64,000 nucleotides of DNA from Datisca glomerata (taxonomy: Eukaryota > Streptophyta > Magnoliopsida > Cucurbitales > Datiscaceae). Position numbers and translations under genes: made by a program. Location of the stretch: contig QANY01008723.1 of NCBI GenBank assembly GCA_003255025.1, positions 1,426,001-1,490,000 of the forward strand, read 5' to 3'. This document shows, one piece after another, positions 47,241-59,640 of this stretch (its first letter is position 1; the number at the start of each line of letters is the position of its first letter). The notes beneath the pieces are model-generated. The model saw only the letters and a list, made by a program, of their open reading frames with translations, was not told the DNA's origin and made no database searches.

Positions 47241-47850
47241 GAAGTCATAGTCACTAAAATATGAATGAATTGAATACTTCTTTACAATCTCTATTACGCA
47301 GCATGATGCATGCATGCAAAAAAGAAAGAAGAAGTCAGAAGTGAAACAATGGGGAAGAAAAGAAATGTTTAAAGAGCTTAGGACATATATACATGAACAA
47401 AATTAGTCATGATATCATAATTAAGTAGAAAATCTATTTTTATCAAATATTGGTCATGAGATGGGCTCTAAGAACAAAATGCATGTGTGGTTGGGCTCTC
47501 AAATATCTTAATAGGCTCTCATATTGTCCTCATTATTATCTGAACAAGGTAACAAAGGTGGTATCTCGAAATGGTCGACCTGAGTGAGAACTTTCATGAG
47601 CCTGCACGGGAACTGTAATTCCACGAAGGCATTCCACTACTCATTCATTCTAATCCTAAAGGGAAATCTCGGGTACAGGGCTAGTGTATATGTGTGAAAT
47701 TATAAATTATGTAAAGAAATATACTTCATAAAAAAAGAACTATATATAACTACAAGCATTAATTAAAAAAACAATGAACCACATAAAATGATAGCATATG
47801 ATGAAATTTTGGCTTGACTCTCTATCAATTTTAAAATGGTTAGACCAATT
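47241..47850 (-). other. Ogre 5' untranslated leader
   Basis: About 600 bp between primer site and ORF1, with no coding motif. A long leader is usual for Ogre. Confidence 0.5.
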
Positions 47851-47874
47851 GTTTGTCTCCAGTGGAGTTACCAA
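47851..47874 (-). other. Ogre primer-binding site, Arg-tRNA type
   Basis: Minus strand TTGGTAACTCCACTGGAGAC, two bases inside the LTR end. Against the remembered consensus TGGCGACTCCGCTGGGGAC all differences are C-to-T or G-to-A. Confidence 0.7.
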
Positions 47875-47876
47875 GC

Positions 47877-48690
47877 TGTCGCAACGTGCATGCGATGCGG
47901 AGCGGTGATTGAAAAATTATTTTTAAAAAAAAAGAAAATTCAGAGTCGCCACCAATCATTTTAGGGCGTGATTGGTCATCTAGTTTTAAAATCAAATATT
48001 TTGGTATGTGGATATTTAAAGTTGGTTCGGTAGTCATTCGCGTTTGGGGAAGGTATTAGCACCGCACAACACCCATTATGAAAAATGGTTACCAAATTTA
48101 ATCAAATGCTATCCAAATTATTTTTTAAAACAATGTTATAGAAATTCAATTTTGAATTTCTTTTATATTTTTCTTAAATCAAAGTATTATTGGACATATT
48201 CTCGGTATCCTAAATAACTCATCACCTCGGTAGTTTAAAACATTTGGTATCTCAAAAATTTTAAAACCCGTCATCGGATTAGTGAAAACTAAATAAAGAA
48301 ATTAACAAAATTTAAATCAAATTGTTATGGTTTTAATTTATGAACGTCAATTCTGATGATAAAAGAATGAAATAATAATCACATACAATCATAACGATAT
48401 GACAATAGTACATAAATAAATAAGAATAGATAATTACTATAAAAAAAGAAAGAATGATGGAAAAAAATGTTAGAGATGATAAATATGTATGATAAGTTTA
48501 AAAAGAATATATGGAGTGAAAATAAGTAAACAATATGTGAAATAAGTAAAAAGATATACAAAAATAAATTAAAACAAACCAATAATATCTACTAATAAAA
48601 AATACAAAAAATAAATAAATAAAATACAAAAAAAATAAAAAAGTTACAACAGAGGGTGATGTCACAATCCGGATAGTTTCATCTTTTAAA

Positions 48691-48732
<42 letters not shown>

Positions 48733-49151
48733 TTAATTTATAAGTTAATAATAAATTTTTTCATGCGTGAATAAATTAATCTATGAAAAAAAATGCTTAA
48801 TTTCATATATAATTGGCTTGTGCAAGGATTTGTTGGTGCGAAGAGGAAACCATGATGCTAGAAAAATGGTGAATCTGCCCAGAACAAGGAAGAACACAGG
48901 CAGTGTCGAAATGGAATTTTTTGGTGCGAAGAGGGTTAAGGATTTGTTGGTGCTTCTTAAAGAGGAAGAGGGTTTGTTTGATTTTTAAGTTTGCAATCCT
49001 AACCCATCGATACCCAAGACCCATGAGTGTAGCCCTACCCAAGCAAAAAAATCACCTAATTTAGCAAAAGTATGAGATTGGTGTCGGATCATTATCCCAC
49101 GCGATTCCACGATCTGGATCCGGATCGCCTACCCCTTGTAGGATCGTGACA
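47877..49151 (-). repeat. Ogre 5' LTR
   Basis: About 1275 bp. On the plus strand it starts TGTCGCAACG and ends GATCGTGACA, so on the minus strand it begins TGTCACGATC and ends in CA. The GGTGGCGACTCTGAATTTTC phrase near the 3' end is a familiar Ogre/Tat LTR signature. It contains a dinucleotide AT run at about 48694-48728. The boundary at 49151 is where copia-2 coding starts. No second LTR was found. Confidence 0.68.
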
Positions 49152-51210
49152 ACCTTGGATGAATGCATTGTTGATTAGTTATGGACTACCTGAGAATATG
49201 TGGGGAGAAGTCATTTTGACGGCTAACTTCATTTGAATAAGATATCCAAAAAGAAATAGGATAAGATCTCATTTAAGTTATGGAAAGGTAGAAAATATTC
49301 ATACAAATACTTACAAACGTGAGAATGTCTCACTAAAGTGATGGTACCTACACCCAAAAAGGTGAAGATAGGGCTAAAAACTGTCGATTGTATTTTTATT
49401 GGTTATGTAGATAATAGTAGTGCATATCAGTTCCTTGTGTACGAATCTAGCAATCCTGAGATACATAAGAATACGATAATGGAGTCTAGGAATGCATCAT
49501 TCTTTGAACGTGTATTTTCTTATAAATCTGAGCAAGAGTCAAACTCTTCAAAAAGACTTCTTGAGACTATTGATGAAGAAGATAGTTAGGAACCAGATGA
49601 AGAAGTCGAGTTAGAACCTACAAAGAGTAAACGACCTAGGACAGAAAAGTCTTTTGGTCCTGATTTTCTAACCTATATGATTGAAAGTAACTATGAACTT
49701 TCAATGAAGCTATAAATTCCAATGAAGGTCTTTTTTGGAGAGAGACCATTAAGAGTGAAATTGATTTCATTTTGCAATATCATACTTGAGAAATAGTGGA
49801 TCTTCCACCTGGTTGTAAATCTTTAGGATTCAAGTGGATTTTCAAACTGAAAATTAAAGCTGATGAATCAATTGATATATACAAGAAAGACTTGTAACTA
49901 AAGGCTAGAATGAAGGTCTTGATTATTTAGATACATATTTTCTGGTGTCGAGAATAAACTTCATTATGATGGTACTTACAATCAGAGCTTTATGAAATCT
50001 TGAAGTACATCAAATGAATGTGAAAACAACCTTTCTAATGGAGATTTAGAGAAAGAAATCTACATGGAAAAATAAGAAGGGTTTTCCACTCCTAGGCAAG
50101 GAATGAAAGTATGTAAATTAGTCAAATCATTGTATGGTTTAAAACAAGCACCAAAATAATGGCATGAGAAATTTGACAGTCATATGATATCAATTGATTC
50201 AAAATCAATGAATGTGATAAATGTATCTATGTTAAAGATACAGAGAATGAATATGTCATTGTGTGTTTGTACGTTGATTACATGCTTATCGTTGGGAGTA
50301 ATGATAAGATGATCAAATTTATGAAAGATATGTTAAAATCTAAATTTGATATGAAGGGCATGTGACTTGCTGATGTTTATATTGGGAATCAAAATCAATA
50401 TAACATAAAATGGACTTATTTTAAGTCAGTATCATTACGTAGATTCTATTCTTGAAAAATTTAGTAAAGATGATACTGATGAATAAAAAACACCGATGGA
50501 TATAAGTGTATATTTGTATAAAAATAAATGTGAGAGTATCTCTCAAGTAGAGTACTTTAGAGTGATAGGTAGTCTGATATATTTGATGAGTTGTACAAGA
50601 CCTGATATATCTTATACAATGAATAAACTAAGTAGATTCATGAGTAATCCTGCAGCTGATCATTGGAAAGCCATTGGAAGAGTATTGAGGTACTTATGAT
50701 ATACTCGGAGTTATGGACTACGCTATTCAAGATATTCAACGGTTTTAGAAGGATAAACTAATACAAATTGGATATCTGATAAGAAAGAAATGGAGTCCAC
50801 TAGTTGGTATGTTTTCATACTAGGAGGAGCTGTTGTAGCTTGAAAATCCTCAAAACAAATTTTTATAGCTAGATCCACTATAAAATCTGAGCTTATAACT
50901 TTAGACAAATGTGGGGAGGAGGCTAAGTGGTTATACCACTTCCGAGAGGATATTCCTAGATGGACAAAGCCTGTGCCACCAATCTACATACACTGTAATA
51001 TCCAAAATGCCATTGAAAGGACATAAAATAATATGTATAATGGTAAGTCTTGACACATTAGCTGTTGACACAATACCATTGAAAAACTACTCTGGACATG
51101 GATTATCACTCCTGACTATGTGAAGTCAAAAGATAACGTTACAGATCTGTTAACCAAAGGGTTAAATAGAGAGTTAGTTGAAAATTCATCGATGGGAATG
51201 TGATTAAAGC
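49152..51210 (+). pseudogene. copia-2 pol (integrase end to RNase H)
   Basis: Starts mid-integrase (MNALLISYGLPENMWGEVIL), then 49338-49589 KKVKIGLKTVDCIFIGYVDN. RT: KVCKLVKSLYGLKQAPK near 50105-50155 and a shifted VCTLITCL where YVDD should be. 50496-50699 is the RT/RNase H junction (VIGSLIYLMSCTRPDISYTM). RNase H continues EAKWLYHFREDIP and DNVTDLLTKGLNRELVE, ending near 51205. Frameshifts occur throughout. The 5' part is missing at the Ogre LTR boundary. Confidence 0.85.
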
Positions 51211-51806
51211 CCATGTAAAAATAAGTTGATACAAAAAAACCTAATCTAGTTGATTGGAGATCCTAAAATCTAGGTTCAAATGGGCAACCTAATTGTATAA
51301 ACTTAGCTAGATCAATGTGGGGATTTTCCCTATCCATTCCTATGATAAGAACAGTGACACCCGTTGGAGATTAGGTTAAGCTAAGCTTTTAGTGATTCAT
51401 ATGCATAAGAAATTGTGAGATTCGAGCGGAATAATGTAGGTTTACTTTTAAATTAAGAGATAACTTATGTGACAGTGAAGTGGGGCCGCTTCTATAGGAA
51501 TTGTTAAGGCATAATTCTTTAGAAACTCTTGCAAAACTAGGAGGATGTTAATGGCCAAAATGAACATAATCTTGAGAACTGAACTGTGTCAGAGATGACT
51601 CATGTGTGTAGTATGTCATTGTTTACACAAAAGGTCAAACAGTTCAAAGATATCATGTCTACTGATCAGCTAGTAAAGTAAACATACATACATAAGGGAA
51701 GGTTCAAAGGGTAAAACCTATCTATCTTATGCATGTTTCAGAATGTAGAATTCTATCACCATGTATGTCGTGTCGTTGGTCGCCAATTTTCATTTATGTG
51801 AGAAAC
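51211..51806 (+). other. copia-2 3' untranslated region and polypurine-like end
   Basis: Holds the usual post-pol sequence (AATGTGGGGATTTTCC region at about 51315) and ends TATGTGAGAAAC immediately before TGTTAG. This resembles the copia AAGTGGGAGAT-TGTTAG junction. Confidence 0.55.
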
Positions 51807-52018
51807 TGTTAGAAAATCTGTGTTTTTACACCATTTTCATTGATCAATTTTGGGAAAGTATTTAGGTGGTACCCACTACGTAAAAGTCTAAGGTCATTGG
51901 ACATTTGAGTTTTCCATATTGTTTTACCTTTGGTTTCTGTCGTGATTAACTTATTTGCAGAAATTTGTGTTACCCTGATTTCCTTTTAGTCTTATAGTGC
52001 AATATACAATTTCCAACA
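51807..52018 (+). repeat. copia-2 3' LTR (short)
   Basis: 212 bp bounded by TGTTAGAAA and TTTCCAACA, an 8/9 inverted match as expected for LTR ends, directly after a polypurine-like stretch. There is no 5' copy for comparison, so the length is provisional. Confidence 0.55.
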
Positions 52019-53534
52019 GCTATTAATTTTGCTTCTATCTGAAAAGCTAACGCCAAACATGAATACTAGTTACCAACTTTTTGAGTCGATAATTATGAGT
52101 TGAAAGATGCTCCAGTCGTAAAAGAGAAAAGTATTGAAAAGATAGCGAAGGATATTGAAGAACACCAGATTCAGGATTTTACGGTTGGATACGTATCATG
52201 CTGATCTGAAATCCTTGCTCATTCTCTTGAGTTTGAGTTAAGCTTTTTAGAGTTCCCACCTATATCCTTCGATATTACAAGATGTAATAGTGTATGGATT
52301 AAAGTGGTCATTTAGAAAGTACATGCGTATGCTTTACTAAACTTAAAAGCAGCGGTGTTTATTGCAATTTATCCATTCAAATATGAGTATTGAATCAAAA
52401 TAAAAGAAAAAGAAAAAAGGAAACCATTAATAAAAGGAGAAAATGAAGAGCATTCACCACAAACTTGAAGAACAACAATGGTGGAAGCTAAACTTTGAGG
52501 ACGAGGAAGAAGTTTTGAAAAAGACAAGGAGAGGAAGATAATACCTATAATAAAATCTCGTAGTGGTGGGGACCTTTTTATAGATAGGGAAAGAGGCAAG
52601 ACGAGAACTCTTCAAACTCCAAAAATTTCAAAAACTCTGAAATTTTGAAAAAAGAGAAAAGATAACTCTTTAAGTTCCAAACAATTTTGAAATTTTGAAA
52701 AAGGAGATGAGGTAACTCTTCAAATATTCTATTAATTTAACATTATAACTACATTCATTTAACACACACATATATAATTAGTGTATAATTTAAAGAAATT
52801 AAATAGGGGTATTAAGATACGAAAATTAAACAAAAAATAGTAAAACTGCATTACGGTGTAAGATTAAATACTTACACAAACAGTGTTTATTGACAACAAT
52901 TAAATAGTGTTCTCGCCCACTATTTAACGTTGAGAGTAAAAGAAGAAGAAAGATTGACAAAAGAGGGGGGAAGAAAGCTTTGTTCTCACCAGTTTTGCTC
53001 TCAAATAGTTAAGAGTTGAAAACAAGTTTTGAATAACAAATGGGAGAGGGCTGGCTATTTCTAGTCAAGTAAAGTGGAGTTCACCAGGAACCTATCACTT
53101 ACATGTAATATTCTATTCTACAAAAATAAAATAAAATTTGCATTCCTACTTTTGTCTACTTTTGACTAGAAACAATAAAAAGCATGAATAGTTGCATAAT
53201 TATTTGACAACTAGTACAATAATTACAAAAATAGACAAATCAAAAATATTTCCTCGATAATTATTATCTTGATCTTCATGTCTTCATAATTACCCTGTGA
53301 TGATTGATGTTGTTGAAACGTCATTGTGACTATTACTGTGCATTAGATGTTGTGTCTTGACTATTGATTGGAGAAGTCATTGTTGCTATTGATAATCTTG
53401 AAGATCATTATGACTGTTGCATTGTGCTGAGATGTCATCATGATATTTCTTCAAAATTACTTGATCCATTGATTTTGATTATTTCAAACATTGACATCTT
53501 GTCAAAGACAAATTCTTCGATTCATTCTGTGAAT
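52019..53534. other. unassigned AT-rich DNA with a 53-bp duplication
   Basis: CTGAAATTTTGAAAAAAGAG at 52637 recurs diverged at 52689, each followed by AACTCTT.AA. A minus-strand ORF 52369-52599 is hydrophobic and Ser-rich without family resemblance. No gene is supported. Confidence 0.4.
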
Positions 53535-55211
53535 TTATTCATTGTCATTGAGATTGATATTATCAAATGAGTCATTCAATTGTTGAAAAGTAACCTTTCT
53601 GGATGATTGGTAACTTGACTTTACGGATGATTTAAAGTCAGATTTGTTATTGTCTTTCAAAAGGAGAATCATTTTTTGAAATAATTCTTTGTCTAATTTG
53701 GATCTAGGCTTTGTGGCCTTTAATTTACCTTTTGAAGGGGATTTGGATTCAGGTTTTGATTTATATTTGAAAGAATTTGAATTGGATAGTTTTATTTGTG
53801 GAACTAGGTTAATGGGCTCAACAGATTTTAATGGAGTTTGGGTAAAAGGATCTGCTAATCTCATAATGGGATGCACACTTGCGAATTCATAATTAATGGA
53901 TGCAATACTTTTCTGGGTATTCAGCTTATCCCATCATTTAACATAATACTCTCTGGTGAGGATTCCATTTTTAACTGAGTATTGTCATTTCAAAATCCAA
54001 CGTACTTTGAATTTTATTGAAAAATAAAGTATTTGGGGAAATGAAACCTCAATCGGTGAGGGCTTGTGAACCTTTAAAAACAAATTGAAACATTTTTGTA
54101 AATCAATTGAAAAATTTTCTAAGGTAAGACCATGAATGTACCACCATTTTAAGAACCAATTTAGAAATTGTTATCAAAATTTAAAAATCAAAATTGAGAG
54201 AAATCACTATTTTGATGCAAGAAAATTATGTGTCATGCATCAATATAGTCAAAATTATTATATTAATTTTTATCTAAAAATATTTTGGAACTTGAATGAT
54301 GAATTCTTCAATCCTCCATAGTTATGATTCTGATGATAGAAAAAAAATTGGTAAATGATTCTTTAATCAGAATTTTTTATTGAGCTAATTTTTATGGATT
54401 TTGTTTCTAAGAGAATGTCTATGTAAAAATTAAAGATTTTGTTATTATGTCTAGGGACATAGTGAAAGTTAGGAATGAAATGGGCTTCGACAATTTGAGA
54501 AGGATCCTTCAAATGAGCAAATGAAGGCTCAATATGAATGAAATTTTCACTGGCCATTTTTTAAAAATCAAATGATGATTTCTTGTATTTTGAAAGTATT
54601 TGGGCATCAAAAAGAATATTGAGAATGGGTCCAATTATTTTACCAGAGTTGATTGGTGACAGGGTATGATAGACCGAGGTATTGTTGATTGGGCTTGGTT
54701 AAGAGTAGAAAACTACTTATTTATTTGGGCCTTAAAGGTCAATTGTTAAGCCAAAGACCCTGCTATTTTTGAACCATTCACCACATGATTTTTGAAAGTG
54801 ATATTGATTTCTTTTATTAAATATTGCACAGCATGCCTTTGATATTTTTGAAATTTAGCAAGTGTGACTAAGAAAGTTTCTTCCAATATAAATTGGTTTT
54901 TATTTTAAAAAGTGTTTCTCCTAAAATGTTCACAGTTAAAATTTTTCTGTTATCATATCATATATAATTATTTTTGTAAAAACTTATTTTTCACATTTCT
55001 CATACCATTGAATTAATACTACATTGAAATCATGCCTCAATCCAACTTCTTTCAAAATTTCATCCAATTTATTAATCCAATCATTTCTTGGATATTCAAA
55101 TCCATTATGACAATAATCAATAAATGAGGACTTTGAGCAAAAAGAAGTTGCTCTACCATTGAGCTTTTTTATTGTAAAAGAATGATGATTAAATACTCTC
55201 GGCTTTAGCAT
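53535..55211 (-). pseudogene. downstream ORF region of the pararetrovirus-like element
   Basis: Three pieces: 54984-55211 (Phe/Asn-rich, ending NVVLIQWYEKCEK), 54363-54557, and 53535-53876 (a Ser/Lys-rich tail). A REYYVK*WD reading near 53950 recalls a tryptophan-rich motif in ORFs accompanying such elements. I cannot assign a function. Confidence 0.4.
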
Positions 55212-55260
55212 CCCATATTCTACTAGATAGGAATTTTCAAGTTCTTACATGGCAGAAATC

Positions 55261-56110
55261 TTAAAATGATTTCCTGCAAAAATTTATGAGTAAGTAAGTC
55301 AAGAATTGAATTAGTAATATCTCGAATAAATTAAATATTGAAATAAGAATACTAAAAAATAAACTATTACCTGACAAAACTTTGTTTGGAAATAGCTTCA
55401 AAACACGTCTTGCATTTTTGTAATTAATTAGAAGAAATTTTCGAAATAAAGTAAATTGTATGATTTGATTAATAGCCTTATCAATGAAATAACAAATTTC
55501 AAGTCGTTGAAATTTATTCTTAGATTGCAACAATTTGATTCTTTTTGCAAAGATAACTAAACTTTTTTGTTTTATTATCTTGGCAAATAATTTAAAATAT
55601 TTTCAGTATTGTTTAACATATTTGCTAATGCAAACAATCATGAAATTTAACCAGCATTGTCTAATAAAAATATTATTAATGTAGATATTCAAGAAATCAG
55701 TGAATTGATTAAAAGTTCCATTTATTGTACTTGAAGTATTTGTAAGATCAAATGACATTATTTTCCATTTTATAACTACCAAATGCGATATTGTACTTAA
55801 CAATTTTATTTGTCTGGTTTTGCCAAAATCAAGATTTTATGCCAAACTTAGAGAATACATTAGTATGTCTAAGTCTTTTGGTTAAGTCCTTTTTGTTTGG
55901 TATTGAATATCTTATTCATTCTAAAATATTTGTAACGGACTTGTAGTTAATTACTGAACTAGGAACTACTCGTTCAAAGATTTTAATTGGAAGAGCAAGA
56001 TTTTGAAGTTGTTCTTCAACTCTTTTTAACTTTTGTTTAATCTTGTAGAAAACACAATTATTTTTCTCTACAAGAAATTAAATTTTCAGATTTAAAAATA
56101 GAATTTATTT
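55261..56110 (-). pseudogene. pararetrovirus-like reverse transcriptase/RNase H remnant
   Basis: 55603-55803 aligns with the RT palm of plant pararetroviruses. The region before the catalytic box is recognisable (family MPFGLKNAPSEFQ), and the box itself reads YINN where the family has YIDD, so both aspartates are lost. 55261-55533 matches the following thumb/connection weakly. Heavily decayed. Confidence 0.55.
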
Positions 56111-56289
56111 TAAAGATTTCAATTTCTCATTGTGATAAAAAGAAAGAAATTTGAATTTAATAGATTCATCCATGAGATAAGTAATTATCTCATCATACTC
56201 TGTTGTAAAAGAATACAATAAATAAATGAATGGTAAACTTAAAATAGTTTTATCATTCATATTTTTACTAAGAAATGATGTTTTGAAAT

Positions 56290-56500
56290 ATATATTGACT
56301 TGTCAAATATGAACTTTGAGAATCTCATAATTAATATGCATGCGAGTACCATTGGTACATGACAACGATTCTATCATTTTCTTGAAGTACTTAGTAGGAA
56401 CTAGTTCTTCCTGCATACAATTTAAATTTGCTCCTAAATCAACAAGATTCATTGTTGTGAAATGAAAATCTTGAATAATTATTTTGACCATTATGTGTCA
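56290..56500 (-). pseudogene. pararetrovirus-like aspartic protease
   Basis: 56303-56491 contains VDLGANLNCMQEELVP. The family active site is DSGA(D/N)LNC; here Ser is Leu but the catalytic Asp and Gly-Ala remain. It lies between the zinc knuckle and RT, as expected. Confidence 0.62.
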
Positions 56501-56629
56501 TTTCTTGATTTTGATGTGATTAAGTATTTGGATGAAGTTATCATCATCTTGATTGATAATAGGTTCTTCAAATTACTAGATTTTCCTAGTTCATGATTTC
56601 TAATTAAATTCTCTATTTTTAAAAAGTTT

Positions 56630-58460
56630 AATTACTCATTTATTTTTATGTTTGAATTTTTTAATTCTTTTATTTCAAATTTAATATTTTTAATTTTCTT
56701 TTGAAGCTCATGTAAAGTAACTTCTTTTTCCTTTCCTTTAACCTTATTGAATTTTTCAAAGGTTTGTGAAAGGCTTGCAGTATTATTATTGTTAGACTTA
56801 GAATTTTGTTTTTTCAATTACTTTATTAAGTCTTTCAAAATATTTTTGTTTTAATTCTGAAATTTTAATTTTGATTATTAAATTTAACAAGAAGTTATCT
56901 TGTTCTTCATTTTTATTTAAAACATTAATTTTTTGACAACAATTATCCCTACACTCCATAAAAATATTAGGAGAATTACTGTCGGAACTCGAAGAGTTAG
57001 ACTCAGAGGATTCAATGTATTCAAATTTTTCTAAATCTTCACTGTCATTTTCATAGTATTCTATTAACTTTAGGATTTTAAATAATATTTGTTTATCTTC
57101 ATAAGAGATTTTTAATTGATTAATTTAATGTTTAACTTGACAAGTATTTACAAAATGACCATTCTGGTCATATTTAAAACACTTAAATTTATTATTGAAT
57201 TTTATTCTAGAATAACTTTTATTCTTAGAGAAGCGTTTGTCAAATTTTTTATTTTTTGAAAAGTATTGGTCAAAATTTTTATGCTTATTTTTGTGGTATT
57301 GACTCCTACAAGGTTTGTGGTCCTTCTAGGGCTTAAATGTGAATTCTTTCTATTCTTGTAGGAAGGAGCAATAATGGGTCATCCATACTGCTTGCAAAAA
57401 TGACCTAATTTATATTTTACAGTTTTATTTTATTTTTGAATTTTTTTATTGATTTTTATATTAATACACATTTTTAGACTTCCTTATATATTATTATACC
57501 GTAGGTTAGACTATTATAGTCTATATTACCTAGGTTATTACTAATGACTATTCTAATTTTGTGTGTGAACCAAATGGGTAATCTATTAGTGAATTTTTCT
57601 TTCAAAAAGGGTTGATTACTATCATTTTTTCTCATTACTCTCGACAAAAATATATTTTTGTACCAGTAAAAATCACTTATGCTTAGACACCTAAGATTGG
57701 TCAATTGATTGTGGACACGCAAAATAATATTTCTTGACGTTCTAATGAACTGTTTAATTATTGTGTAGAGAAGTATATTGATAGTATTAGGTATTATTTC
57801 CTAATCTTTTCTAATTATTAGGGTTCTTTCAGCATTAAACTTAACTACTGAAAAGATGGTATTTTTGGATTCTTCTATGAGATATATTTCCCACCAAGAA
57901 TGAAGCATTCATGTGAATCATGTGACTAAAAGATTGATTACCTCAATATGAGGTAAACTATGGATGGTGATGTAGCTATTAGCTACCATCGACATATGCT
58001 GTAATTTGTTGAGAACTTCCTGCTCAGAAAGTCCATTAATATTTCATTCGTACAATTTCTTTGCAGACACAGAGAATTGATTAAGTAAAGAATTTTCAGA
58101 AATTTGAATATCAAGAGGAATAGGATTTTTTGGCAATTTCCTTTCTAATTTATTAATTTTTAAATTTCTAAATGATTCTTCAATATTATGAATGTTTTGA
58201 AGATTCGTGAATTATGGAAGATTTATTGGCGGATTCTTAATAATCAATCTTTAATTCTTTAAGAGCAGAGGATGATTCAACAGATTTATTCTTCAATTCT
58301 TGAAGTGTTTTATCAATTTGTTTATTAACATGAACAATATTTAAAGTGATTTTATCTTAAAGATTTATTAAAGATTTTTCTTTTAGAATTTTATTAGATT
58401 TAGGTTCATGAAGGTCATTAACCTTATTCTCAATTTTGTTTAATTATTTTCATATTATAA
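56630..58460 (-). pseudogene. pararetrovirus-like capsid region with zinc knuckle
   Basis: The N-terminal coiled-coil lies at about 58080-58460. Capsid motifs follow near 57900-58060 (INGLSEQEVLNKLQHMSM) and at 57474-57722 (LRCLSISDFYWYKNIFLSRV, then a DYNSLTYG motif). The nucleic-acid-binding knuckle near 57140-57175 reads C-x2-Y-x4-H-x4-C: the first Cys, His and last Cys are kept and the second Cys is Tyr. An acidic Ser stretch follows at about 56960-57060 (ESSESNSSSSDSNS), then a second coiled-coil at 56632-56817. Confidence 0.6.
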
Positions 58461-58489
58461 TTGAATTTTGATTGGTGTAATTGAGTTTT

Positions 58490-59165
58490 TCAACTAAATT
58501 TAGGCCCCTAGGGGTTGCCATCCCCATGGGTAAGCCGCCCAATGTGTGCCACCCATGGTGCGCCGCCCATGGGATGCATGGCCTCCGTGATACTTCACAT
58601 GCTTTCATTGTAGGGGCAATGACTTCCTCAGGGAGCGCTTCAACAAATCACATCAAAATATCAACAAATCACTTACTGTTACGCCCTATGGGAGTAACGA
58701 GTAAACACTTGGAGTGGACGTACAACTATGCTATTGTGGCATGTATGGGCAATGGTTGCCTATGAATGCTTAGGAGGCTGTGGTCTGGTAGGATTATGGG
58801 TAAGATTACACTATATTAGAAATGACATGCCTCCTCCAATAAGACCACTTTAAATATTAAGAGTGTGTTGTATTCTTACCTTGGGAAGGGGTTTAGTCTT
58901 CAGTATTCCCTTTAAGGGGAGGCTTTGGGTGAATGCCGCCCTTGAGCCTTATCGGCTAGGCGCATTCTCCTGAAGTCTCCTTGGATTACGACCACTTTGT
59001 GAGGCTCATATAGTGTATGTGGTTGGGCACGCGAGAGATCTTAACCTTCCACCGCAGTACAATTAGTTAAGGTGGTATGCTTAGTTAACGACCCCATAAC
59101 TAATCAAGGGGTTAGTTACGGTAGCCCCATGTCATCTATAAAATGAGGTATATATTCTCCTTCAA
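58490..59165 (+). repeat. GC-rich repeat patch and partial Tat-type LTR with TATA box
   Basis: 58500-58575 has repeated GCC(A/G)CCCATGG(G/T) blocks. 58860-58960 (CTTGGGAAGGGG to CGGCTAGGCGC) matches the reverse complement of 62840-62960. 59005-59165 matches the LTR promoter region at 6780-6960 in the same orientation, including CTATAAAAT (59138-59146). No primer site or gag follows, so it is a fragment. Confidence 0.55.
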
Positions 59166-59640
59166 AAACATTTGATTTCAAAAACAAAAATTTAAAACAA
59201 ATTTGGTACATGAAACAATAAATTAGTACATGAAACAAAAATCAATAAATCACTCCAAAATTTGGTACAGTTGATTCCAAATCTACTTCCAGCACAAATA
59301 TGGTACATGAAGACGAAATTGGTACATGGCAACACTAGTTTCTACATCACAATACAAATTTAGAACACTTAATTCCAAAAACATTTTGAATATAATATTA
59401 GTACTTGACAACACAATTTGATACATCACAATACATGAAAATACATTAACACAAAATTGATACATGAATACAAGTTAGTACATCAGACCACAAATTTGGT
59501 ATACTTGATTTCAAACCCATTTTCAACAAAAATTGGTATATGATAATATCAATCAGTACATGACGTCATAAAGTTTGTACATTTGACTCCAAACACAATT
59601 TTCAATAAAAAAATAGGTATAAAGAAGTTCAAAATTTATG
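59166..59640. repeat. diverged tandem array, ~80-bp unit (second locus)
   Basis: Blocks such as TTTGGTACAGTTGATTCCAA recur near 59260, 59347, 59492 and 59573 with interleaved GGTACATG..CAACAC. It is the opposite orientation of the 5880-6490 array. Confidence 0.6.

Larger units (their letters stand above)
40130..49151 (-). mobile_element. Ogre-type Ty3/gypsy element, 5' half
   Basis: Minus strand from 49151: 5' LTR, primer site, long leader, ORF1, coiled-coil spacer, gag, protease with G-patch-like piece, and the beginning of RT, where it is cut at about 40130. RNase H, integrase and 3' LTR are missing. An extra ORF1 before gag is characteristic of Ogre. The LTR outer end abuts a copia fragment, so the element probably inserted into that copia element before the deletion. 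Confidence 0.85.
53535..58460 (-). mobile_element. decayed pararetrovirus-like (Caulimoviridae-type) polyprotein element
   Basis: Minus strand from 58460: coiled-coil, capsid-like domain, CCHC zinc knuckle, acidic Ser-rich stretch, coiled-coil, retropepsin, RT/RNase H, then further ORF pieces. There is no LTR at either side and no integrase, unlike the gypsy elements nearby. This order and the capsid wording fit endogenous plant pararetrovirus sequences. It is broken by many stops and shifts. The interior is very AT-rich compared with the neighbours. Confidence 0.6.

Noticed and set aside
48694..48728. (AT)n run as a regulatory site
   Set aside because: Simple dinucleotide microsatellite inside the Ogre LTR; no further structure.
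53689..53892. 67-codon plus-strand ORF
   Set aside because: Antisense to the Ser/Lys-rich tail of the pararetrovirus-like element.
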